Of a DNA stretch of 18,037 bases, positions 12,066-18,037 are shown one piece after another. The DNA lies in assembly GCA_034437615.1 (NCBI GenBank), contig DAOTTW010000381.1, positions 1 through 18,037 of the forward strand. The letters are read 5' to 3'. Positions within the stretch are counted from its first letter, which is position 1; the number at the start of each line of letters is the position of its first letter. The stretch comes from DAOTTW01 sp034437615. Lineage in GTDB: Bacteria; Chloroflexota; Anaerolineae; Aggregatilineales; Phototrophicaceae. Under the pieces are notes generated by a model. It worked only from the letters and a program-made list of their open reading frames with translations. It had not been told where the DNA came from and did no database searches. Position numbers and translations under genes: made by a program.

Positions 12066-14107
12066 TGCCCCGCTTGGCCACCGTCACCCTGTTTGTATTG
12101 CTGCTGCTGGCGCTGGATGTACTGACGTTCTCGGCGCAGGTAGCGCCAGCGCCCACCAGCCCAGCGGATGCACTCACGCGGGCGTCGGGCTATATCCGCT
12201 CGGATCGGCTAGGGGTGACCTTCGTCAATTCAGCGCAAGCGCCGCCATCGGATGCACGCTACCGCAATGCGTTGGTGCTGGGTGCTGGCTGGACGCGCTG
12301 GCCGCTCTACTGGGATCAGGTCGAATTTGCGCCCGGTCAATACAATTGGGCGGCCTATGATCGGCTGGTGGCGGATGACCTGCGGCATGGCTTGCGCATC
12401 AACGCCATTTTGCTCAATAAGCCGGCTTTTTTCAGCGACGACGCCACACAAATCACGAATCTGTATGCACCCGTCTTCGCAGATGGCAGCGATAACCCCG
12501 CGCCCGGCAAGCAGCTAAACCCGAATAACCCCTGGGCGCTGTTCGTCTTTCGCGCCGTCGAGCGCTATAAGCCCGGCGGCGTGCTGGCGCGTGAGCGCGG
12601 CTGGGGTGGCGGCGTCCGCATCTGGGAGGTGTGGAACGAGCCGGACTATCGCCCCTTCTGGCAGGGCAGCATCGAGGATTATGCGCGTCTGCTGAAAGTG
12701 GCCTATCTCGCAGCACATCAGGCCGACCCCAACGCCGTTGTGATGTTCGGCGGCTTGCTCTACGGCACCCCGCAGAACTGGCTTTCCCGCGTGCTGAATA
12801 TCTATTACAACACGGACGCGCAACGTGCCGCGAACAACTGGTACATGGATGCCGTCGCCATCCACAGCTACAGCAACCCACGCCGCACGGGTTGGCTGGT
12901 GCAGGTCGCGCAGCAAGCCCTCAGCGCCTACGGCATCAGCCGCCCGGTGTGGGTGAACGAAAGCGGCGTCTCCGTCTGGGATGAATACCCCGGCCCGGTG
13001 TGGGCCTCTGCGCCGGGGTCGCAGCGCGTGCGGCGTGCGACATCACAGCAGCAAGCACATTACTGGGTGCAGAGCACAGCCTATGCCTTTGCGCAGGGGG
13101 CCGAGCGCGTCTTTTATCATCAGCTTTACGACGATTGCGGCGATCAACCCAGCGGCACGGATTTCCCACCGCATAACGGTGACCTGTGCGGCAGCCTGCC
13201 CATTTGCTTCGGGGATGGCTTCGGCATCTTCCGCAACGAACGCGGCGCAACCTGCTATGGCCAGCATCCACAAGCTGGCACAGCACGCCCGGTAGCGGAT
13301 GCCTTCCGCATGGTTTCCGAGACGTTCGGGCGCTACGAGTTTTCCGGCGGCACGGTCAGCCGCACCGCTAGCGTCGTGACCATCAGCTTCACCTTGCCAG
13401 CCGTCGGCGGACGCCTGCATGTGGTGTGGAACCGCAGCTTTAGCGCTGCATCAACCAGCATCAGCGCGACACAGGGCAGCGCACAGCTTTACAGTATGCA
13501 GGGTGTACGCGGCATCGCGGCGCAGAACGGCCAATACACGCTCAATTTACCCGCTGCACAGCCCGATTATCACCCGGATTTAGAAGGCGGCGACGTGACG
13601 GCTATCGGTGGCCCACCGATGATTATCCTAGAAGCGCCGGCTAGCCCTGCGCCCACATTCGCACAACAATCGACCAATCCCAACCCGCCAGCCAACCAAT
13701 CACAGCCCGCCCCACCGACGCCGATACCCACCGAGACGCCTATCCCGGTGTATCCCACAACCGTGCCGTTTGCGCCTGCGGCTGGCCCGCTGCTGGAAAA
13801 TCCACAGGGGCCATTCGTGGATGAAACGCCGCCCGTTGCCACCGTCGCAGATTTACCAGCGCTCAGCCCGGCGTCGTTTACCGTGCGCTGGCAGGGGCGT
13901 GATGATGGACAGATTGACCGTTATCTGATCTGGGTGCGGATTGATGGGGGCCAGTGGTCGCCCTGGATGGAGACGCAGCGCAGCGAAGCCGTCTACACGG
14001 GCGAAAGTGGGCGTTTGTACGCATTCGCAGCCTGGGCCGTCGATACGGCTGGCAATTGGTCGGAAAATGTGGCTTTAACCCCACAGGCCAGCACCCGCGT
14101 GCAATAG
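12065..14107 (+). CDS. Secreted glycoside hydrolase (cellulase/GH39-like fold) with FnIII-like C-terminal domain
   Basis: The 680-residue product has a signal peptide (MPRLATVTLFVLLLLALDVL to FSAQ, about 1-25). The catalytic domain (about 40-370) opens with DRLGVTFVNSAQ and GAGWTRWPLYWDQVEFAPGQ, typical of clan GH-A barrels. E192 in WEVWNEPD is the likely acid/base and E299 in VWVNESGV the likely nucleophile; AIHSY and FYHQLYDD mark further barrel strands. A beta region (about 410-510), a Pro/Thr/Gln-rich linker (about 530-575) and an FnIII-like domain (about 587-675, FTVRWQGRDDGQIDRYLIWV and GNWSEN) follow. The substrate is not readable from the sequence; GH39, GH5 and related families are all possible. 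Both catalytic acids are present, so it is probably active. It is the last gene of the 10022 operon, overlapping its predecessor by one base. Confidence 0.85.
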   Translation: MPRLATVTLFVLLLLALDVLTFSAQVAPAPTSPADALTRASGYIRSDRLGVTFVNSAQAPPSDARYRNALVLGAGWTRWPLYWDQVEFAPGQYNWAAYDRLVADDLRHGLRINAILLNKPAFFSDDATQITNLYAPVFADGSDNPAPGKQLNPNNPWALFVFRAVERYKPGGVLARERGWGGGVRIWEVWNEPDYRPFWQGSIEDYARLLKVAYLAAHQADPNAVVMFGGLLYGTPQNWLSRVLNIYYNTDAQRAANNWYMDAVAIHSYSNPRRTGWLVQVAQQALSAYGISRPVWVNESGVSVWDEYPGPVWASAPGSQRVRRATSQQQAHYWVQSTAYAFAQGAERVFYHQLYDDCGDQPSGTDFPPHNGDLCGSLPICFGDGFGIFRNERGATCYGQHPQAGTARPVADAFRMVSETFGRYEFSGGTVSRTASVVTISFTLPAVGGRLHVVWNRSFSAASTSISATQGSAQLYSMQGVRGIAAQNGQYTLNLPAAQPDYHPDLEGGDVTAIGGPPMIILEAPASPAPTFAQQSTNPNPPANQSQPAPPTPIPTETPIPVYPTTVPFAPAAGPLLENPQGPFVDETPPVATVADLPALSPASFTVRWQGRDDGQIDRYLIWVRIDGGQWSPWMETQRSEAVYTGESGRLYAFAAWAVDTAGNWSENVALTPQASTRVQ

Positions 14108-14108
14108 C

Positions 14109-14143
14109 ATCGTTCGTTCGTAGGGACACGCGATGGCACGTCC
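14109..14143 (-). repeat. Degraded reverse copy of the two-hairpin repeat (copy 4)
   Basis: ATCGTTCG followed by TTCG and TAGGGAC (14109-14127) matches the reverse complement of the repeat core with a four-base duplication. It continues into an eroded hairpin (GGAC 14124-14127, GTCC 14140-14143). It starts two bases after the stop codon of the glycoside hydrolase gene. Confidence 0.5.
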
Positions 14144-14231
14144 GCCGCGAAAAAACGCACGACCACGCTATTATGTGGTGCCATTTACAATGCAGGCTAT
14201 GTCAAGTTTCAGCATGAAAGAAGGTGTCGTC

Positions 14232-14807
14232 ATGGCTTCACAGCAACGAAGCAACCCCAACTGGCACAGCGTTGAAGGGCGATATGAGGCGCTGCGTGCA
14301 CGACGACGTGGACGCGGCGCATTGCTGTGGTTTTTGCTGATTCTGTCGGTTGCCACTGCGATCATCGCCGCTGCGCTGTGGGATTGGCAGCAGTATGGTT
14401 TCGGGGCGTCCTGGCCCGTGATCGCAGCAACCATCAACGGGTCAACCGCAGAACCCAACTATCGCGCCGATGGCAGCCGCATCCGCGAAGAGCACACGAT
14501 CATCGCGTCCTACATCTACAGCGTAGACAGCGAAATACACGCTGGCACGCTGCAATTTACAGCCACCAACAGCGAAGAGCGTCAATTTTACCTGGATGCC
14601 TACCCGGTGAATGCGCAAATCGGCGTGTGGCATCACCCCGTTTTTCATCAGGTGCACTTTACACAGGTGCAATTCCCGCATGGCTTTGGCCGCATCTATA
14701 ATCTGATTGCGTTGGGCGTGGGTGCCGTTTTTGCGTTGTTGGCGGCCTTCACGCTGAATAACGCGCTTGCGGCGTTCGCTCAGGCACGCCAGGCACGCCG
14801 AGGTTGA
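14232..14807 (+). CDS. DUF3592-like membrane protein
   Basis: I choose ATG 14232 (MASQQRSNPNWHSVEGRYEA), with GAAGGT about eight bases upstream, giving 191 residues; earlier in-frame ATGs (14133, 14190, 14199, 14214) lack ribosome binding sites and the first lies in the repeat. A basic cytoplasmic segment (RARRRGRG) precedes helix 1 (about 30-50). The middle has SWPVIAATINGS, then IIASYIYSVDSEIHAGTL and a YPVNAQIGVWHHPVFHQ segment, the DUF3592 layout (W-v-A-v, v-Y-Y-v-g, G-v-yp-P). Helix 2 is near 155-178, followed by a basic tail. DUF3592 proteins have no firm function. It stands between the operon and the beta-lactamase-family gene, 80 bases before the latter. Confidence 0.75.
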   Translation: MASQQRSNPNWHSVEGRYEALRARRRGRGALLWFLLILSVATAIIAAALWDWQQYGFGASWPVIAATINGSTAEPNYRADGSRIREEHTIIASYIYSVDSEIHAGTLQFTATNSEERQFYLDAYPVNAQIGVWHHPVFHQVHFTQVQFPHGFGRIYNLIALGVGAVFALLAAFTLNNALAAFAQARQARRG

Positions 14808-14887
14808 CAACCGCAGTATATGCGTCAGGCTCAGGCACCATTATACTGTTGTAAATCGTACAAAAATGCACGCATGGAGCTTACGCT

Positions 14888-15970
14888 ATGGTCAGATATT
14901 ATCATCGTTTCAGCATCGTCATGCTTCTCATGCTTTTCATCACATCCGCACCGGCTGCACAGCAAGACACGGGTTTGCAAGCACTGCTGGAGGACTATCG
15001 CGGCCCGGACGAGCCAGCAGTGGTATTGCACATCTGGACGCCGGATGCTAGCTACAGTGCGGCAAGCGGCCAGGTCCAACTCAACAGCGGCATCAACGCC
15101 ACAGCCGAGGACCGCTTTCGCATCGGCAGCATTTCCAAGACGTATACGGCGGCCACAGCCCTGCAATTGGTGGATGCGGGCCTGCTGGCGCTAGATGCAC
15201 CGCTTAGCCGCTATCTAACACCGCAGATTATCGTAAATTTAGCGGGCGCGGATGATGTGACCGTGTACGACCTGCTGACCATGAGCAGCGGCCTGGCGGA
15301 ATACCTGCTGGCTGACTTTTACTTTGCCGCGTTGGATGACCCGACTTATGCATGGACGGCAGCAGAGGCGCTAGCTTTTGCCTATGACGAGCCTGCTAGC
15401 TTCGCGCCCGGTGATGACTTCGAGTACAGCAACACGAATTACCTGCTGCTGCAACTCATCATTGAGGCTGTTACAGGCGAACCGTTGCATGTGGTGATGC
15501 GCGAGAACATCCTGCAACCTATTGGTGCCACACAAACCTACACCCAAATTCAGGAGGCGCTGCCGGGTGGTTTCGTGCACGGTTACGAAGAAATTGCTAA
15601 AGCTGGCGTGTTGGTCGATTTGCGCGATTTCAACGATGGCGCGGGACTGGGCGATGGTGGGCTGGTGGCAACCGCCGCAGACGTAGCGCGTTTCTATCAG
15701 GCGTTGCTCTATGACGAAGCGCTGCTAGAAGCGGATACGCTGGACCAGATGCTGACGGATGCGCTTGGCAATGAATACGGCATGGGCATCGAAGTCGTAG
15801 ACGACCCGGACTATGGCCTGACATACGGGCACAGTGGCGCGGTTTCTGGCTTTAGCAGCGATGTGCGCTACTTCTGGGGCGATGATGTGATTGTCGTGCT
15901 GCTCCATGCCGATCTAGAACTGGACATCGCGCTATTGTACGAAGCGTTCGAGTGGGTCTCGGCGCGTTGA
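14888..15970 (+). CDS. Secreted serine beta-lactamase-family (class C-like) hydrolase
   Basis: The 360-residue product starts at ATG 14888 with GGAG eight bases upstream. A signal peptide (about 1-24, MVRYYHRFSIVMLLMLFITS then APAAQ) leads into a PF00144-type domain. The SxxK motif is S81-I-S-K84 (RIGSISKTYTA), the YxN motif is Y180-S-N182 (FEYSNTNY), and the third motif is H315-S-G317 (YGHSGAVSG). LLTMSSGL and GDGGLVATAADVARF are also family typical. Members include penicillin-binding proteins, D-amino-acid peptidases, esterases and class C beta-lactamases; the exact substrate cannot be read. All catalytic residues are present. It is probably transcribed alone or with the DUF3592 gene; a TATACT lies at 14842-14847 without a good -35. 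Confidence 0.9.
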   Translation: MVRYYHRFSIVMLLMLFITSAPAAQQDTGLQALLEDYRGPDEPAVVLHIWTPDASYSAASGQVQLNSGINATAEDRFRIGSISKTYTAATALQLVDAGLLALDAPLSRYLTPQIIVNLAGADDVTVYDLLTMSSGLAEYLLADFYFAALDDPTYAWTAAEALAFAYDEPASFAPGDDFEYSNTNYLLLQLIIEAVTGEPLHVVMRENILQPIGATQTYTQIQEALPGGFVHGYEEIAKAGVLVDLRDFNDGAGLGDGGLVATAADVARFYQALLYDEALLEADTLDQMLTDALGNEYGMGIEVVDDPDYGLTYGHSGAVSGFSSDVRYFWGDDVIVVLLHADLELDIALLYEAFEWVSAR

Positions 15971-16019
15971 GCACGTTCGGTGGCGGTAATTCTGCATATA
16001 CTCTATCTACTCTAAACGA

Positions 16020-16049
16020 TTTACGGTACACTCGTTCCAAAAATGTAAT
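16020..16049 (+). promoter_or_regulatory. Candidate promoter of the histidine kinase gene
   Basis: TTTACG (16020-16025) and TGTAAT (16044-16049) are separated by 18 bases, about 60 bases upstream of the GTG start. Both boxes are partial matches to consensus. Confidence 0.35.
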
Positions 16050-16108
16050 GTGTGCGGTTGCGGGTCTGTGTCCTGGGCCAGTTGTAATCGTCGTCCGGTG
16101 ATCTAATT

Positions 16109-17749
16109 GTGAACGAAAAGTACAATCTATTGCTCCAAAATCAATTACTCCACGAGGAGATTAAGCGGCGCGTCGATCAAATCTCTGCGATCAACACCGT
16201 TGCAGCCACAGTCGGCCACTCGCTAGACCTGAGTGTGACGCTGGACACCGCGCTAGAGGCGGTGCTATCCGTCGTGGGTGCAGAAGCAGGCGGCATCAGC
16301 TTGATTGATGAGCGCTCCGGCGAGGTAGTGCTGCGTGCGCAACGCGGCTGGCTGAACGACTTCGTGATGTCCAACCCCATGCGCATCCCGCTGGGGCGCG
16401 GCATGTCCGGTCAGGTGATTACGAATGATGACGTGGTTGTGCATAACAATCTGGATGAGCAATCCGAATACGCGGTGCCCAGCTTCAGCAAGGAGGCCTT
16501 TCGCTCGATTGCGATGGCCCCTATGCACGCACGCGGTAAGATCATCGGCATCCTGAGCATCATGAGCCACCGCCCGCAGCAATTCGACGACGAAATTGTG
16601 GATATGCTGCGGGCTATTGCGGATACCGTCGGTGTCGCCATCGACAATGCACGCTTATACGAAGACCACGTTGAGAGCGAGAACCGCCTGAAGGCCATTT
16701 TCTATTCCACAGCCGATGGCATCATCGCCACCGACCGCAACAGCCGCGTGAACCTCATCAACCACACCGCAGCACGGATGCTGGACGTACAAGCGGATGC
16801 GATGATCGGTGTGCCGCTGCGTGAGGCGTCGATTCAGGTGCGCGTGCGCGATAAACTGCTGCTGGCCCTCTCACCCGAAGCCGCCGACGCTGAACAGACC
16901 TTTGAGGTCACACTGGATAATGACCGACAGCTTGCAGTCAAGGTCTCGCCCGTGCGCGTGATGAGCCAGGTTGAGGGCGGGATGCATATGGACGGCTGGG
17001 TGATCGTGCTGCAAGACATCACGCACCTGCGCGAGGCAGAAATGGCCCGGATGCGCTTTATTCAGGCGGCGGCGCACGACATGAAAAACCCGCTGAGCGT
17101 GACGCAAAGCTCACTGCACATGCTGGCAAGCATGGCCGATGGAGCCGACGCCACCATTAGCGAGGTGCTGGACATCGCACAGACGGGTATCCGCCGCGTG
17201 CAACGCCTGATAGACGACATGCTGCAAATCGAGAAGATCGAGAATGGCTACGGCTTCAACCGCGAAGATGTCGACATCCGCGAGATGATTTACGAGATTA
17301 TCGAGCAGGTGAAGCCGCTGCTGCAAGCCAAAAACATCAGCTATGATGTCAGCATTGCAGATGACCTGCCGCATCACCTGTGGATTGACCGCGACTGGAT
17401 GCAGCGTGCCCTGCATAATTACCTGGAAAACGCCGCCAAATACAGCAACAAGGATAGCCACATCGGTTTTATGGTGCTGTGTGACCCGCATCAGGTGCAT
17501 TTTGAAGTGCTCGACGCTGGCCCCGGCATCCCGCAATGGGCACAACCACACCTGTTTGAGCGCTTCTACCGCGTGCAAGAGCGCAGGGATATTCGCGGCA
17601 GTGGGCTGGGGCTGGCAATCGTGAAATCCGTCGCAGAGGCGCATGGGGGCTACGCCTACGTGCAAAGCGCCGAAGGCGCAGGCAGTACGTTCGGCATTGC
17701 GCTGCCCCGCTCAGATGTGGACCCTTATACGACTTCCCCGCACACGTAA
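16109..17749 (+). CDS. Soluble GAF-PAS sensor histidine kinase
   Basis: The 546-residue product starts at GTG 16109 (NEKYNLLLQNQLLHEEIKRR), with GGTGAT six bases upstream. Domain order: an N-terminal coiled coil (about 5-35), GAF (about 40-190, ending AIDNARLYEDH), PAS (about 195-312, GIIATDRNSRVNLINHTA), HisKA with the phospho-acceptor H323 in AAHDMKNPLSV, and HATPase with N-box N441 (NYLENAAKYS), D469-G-G motif (DAGPGIP), an F-box (LFERFYRV) and G-box G497-G501 (GSGLGLAIV). No membrane helix is present, so it senses a cytoplasmic or diffusible cue through GAF/PAS. All autokinase residues are intact. No response regulator or receiver domain is visible nearby, so it is an orphan within the window. 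Its TAA overlaps the left end of the structured element at 17747-17928. Confidence 0.93.
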   Translation: MNEKYNLLLQNQLLHEEIKRRVDQISAINTVAATVGHSLDLSVTLDTALEAVLSVVGAEAGGISLIDERSGEVVLRAQRGWLNDFVMSNPMRIPLGRGMSGQVITNDDVVVHNNLDEQSEYAVPSFSKEAFRSIAMAPMHARGKIIGILSIMSHRPQQFDDEIVDMLRAIADTVGVAIDNARLYEDHVESENRLKAIFYSTADGIIATDRNSRVNLINHTAARMLDVQADAMIGVPLREASIQVRVRDKLLLALSPEAADAEQTFEVTLDNDRQLAVKVSPVRVMSQVEGGMHMDGWVIVLQDITHLREAEMARMRFIQAAAHDMKNPLSVTQSSLHMLASMADGADATISEVLDIAQTGIRRVQRLIDDMLQIEKIENGYGFNREDVDIREMIYEIIEQVKPLLQAKNISYDVSIADDLPHHLWIDRDWMQRALHNYLENAAKYSNKDSHIGFMVLCDPHQVHFEVLDAGPGIPQWAQPHLFERFYRVQERRDIRGSGLGLAIVKSVAEAHGGYAYVQSAEGAGSTFGIALPRSDVDPYTTSPHT

Positions 17750-17928
17750 CTACTCAGGCCAGTCTGTGTGTGTCGCCACTGGCTAAAGCCAGCGGCTTCC
17801 GCAGGGCCAACCCCCCTGAAGGGGGCTATGGCACGCTGCATACAGACTGCTTGAGCAGGCTTGTCCTTACCGGAGCCGGACGTTTTAACGTCTGGCGACT
17901 GAGAATGGGACACGTACCTGAGTAGTTA
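17747..17928. repeat. 182-bp element with 12-bp inverted ends and four hairpins
   Basis: TAACTACTCAGG (17747-17758) and CCTGAGTAGTTA (17917-17928) are exact inverted ends. Inside are four short perfect hairpins with two-base loops: CTGGCT/AGCCAG (about 17778-17791), CCCCCT/AGGGGG (about 17812-17825), CTGCT/AGCAG (about 17847-17858) and GACGTT/AACGTC (about 17879-17892). The left end starts on the stop codon of the histidine kinase. No open frame of note is present. It could be a non-autonomous IS200/IS605-like palindromic element or a structured RNA; there is no transposase here. Confidence 0.7.
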
Positions 17929-17952
17929 GGCCATCCCAACAAAATAATTGAC

Positions 17953-18021
17953 ACGGTTTGCGGACACGGCAAGCCGTGTCCCTACGAACGATGCCCTGTA
18001 GGGACACCCTTCTGGGTGTCC
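17953..18021 (+). repeat. Two-hairpin dispersed repeat, copy 3
   Basis: After the shared leader ACGGTTTGCGGAC, GGACACGGC/GCCGTGTCC (17962-17981) forms a perfect hairpin. The core CTACGAACGATGCCCTGTAG fills 17982-18001, and GGACACCC/GGGTGTCC (18002-18021) forms a second perfect hairpin. The copy lies 25 bases after the inverted-repeat element, near the window end; the last 16 bases hold nothing recognisable. Confidence 0.8.
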
Positions 18022-18037
18022 GAGCGGCGTCAGCCGC

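Noticed and set aside
14804..14809. Perfect TTGACA as a -35 box before the beta-lactamase-family gene
   Set aside because: No acceptable -10 box lies 16-18 bases downstream; the nearest good one (14842) is too far.
17111..17665. Minus-strand open frame of 184 codons opposite the histidine kinase gene
   Set aside because: It lies wholly opposite the conserved HisKA and HATPase domains, is rich in His, Gln and Cys, and has no recognisable domain; it is a shadow of the high-GC coding strand.
17747..18037. A tRNA or rRNA fragment in the hairpin-rich end of the window
   Set aside because: No cloverleaf with T-loop and CCA-type acceptor features could be found; the hairpins have two-base DNA-palindrome loops.

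Overview
The window looks like a piece of the chromosome of a Chloroflexota bacterium, probably Anaerolineae-like. This is inference from protein style, not from a marker gene. Signs are a moderately GC-rich genome, a secreted protein of the Cys-rich N-terminus plus SH3b type common in that group, small single-helix 'W-V-SP' membrane proteins in tandem, a roadblock protein next to a V4R-like protein, and many secreted proteins with Pro/Thr-rich linkers. No RNA gene, CRISPR array, integrase or transposase is visible.

Layout. Positions 1-2330 carry four minus-strand genes: a V4R-like protein cut by the window edge, a roadblock/LC7 protein with a strong ribosome binding site and an operator-like palindrome over its -10 box, a small lipoprotein and a membrane-anchored protein. 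A divergent intergenic region rich in TTGTGC/GCACAA and TTTGC/GCAAA symmetries separates these from a 1710-residue secreted protein (2615-7747) built from six fasciclin (FAS1) domains, five copies of a second repeated domain and a C-terminal SH3-like domain. It converges on the gene for ribosomal protein bL28, with a shared bidirectional terminator between them. Next comes a secreted SH3-type protein (8290-9678).

Positions 10022-14107 look like an operon: two paralogous single-helix membrane proteins (ATGA overlap), a two-helix PH-like membrane protein, and a secreted glycoside hydrolase with WNEP and NES catalytic motifs (TGATG overlap). Then follow a DUF3592-type membrane protein, a secreted beta-lactamase-family serine hydrolase and a soluble GAF-PAS histidine kinase.

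Most of the products are exported or membrane-anchored, so the region appears to serve the cell envelope: adhesion or matrix (FAS1), polysaccharide or peptidoglycan-related hydrolysis (glycoside hydrolase, beta-lactamase fold), and signalling at the two ends (roadblock/V4R, histidine kinase).

The intergenic DNA is unusually structured. A dispersed repeat family with a conserved 20-base core and hairpins whose stems differ but stay complementary occurs at about 1191-1280, 9830-9889 and 17953-18021, with a degraded reverse copy at 14109-14143. Two larger elements with 12-bp inverted ends, 9678-9801 and 17747-17928, begin exactly on stop codons. These elements and the repeated non-FAS1 domain of the giant protein are the parts most worth a second look.
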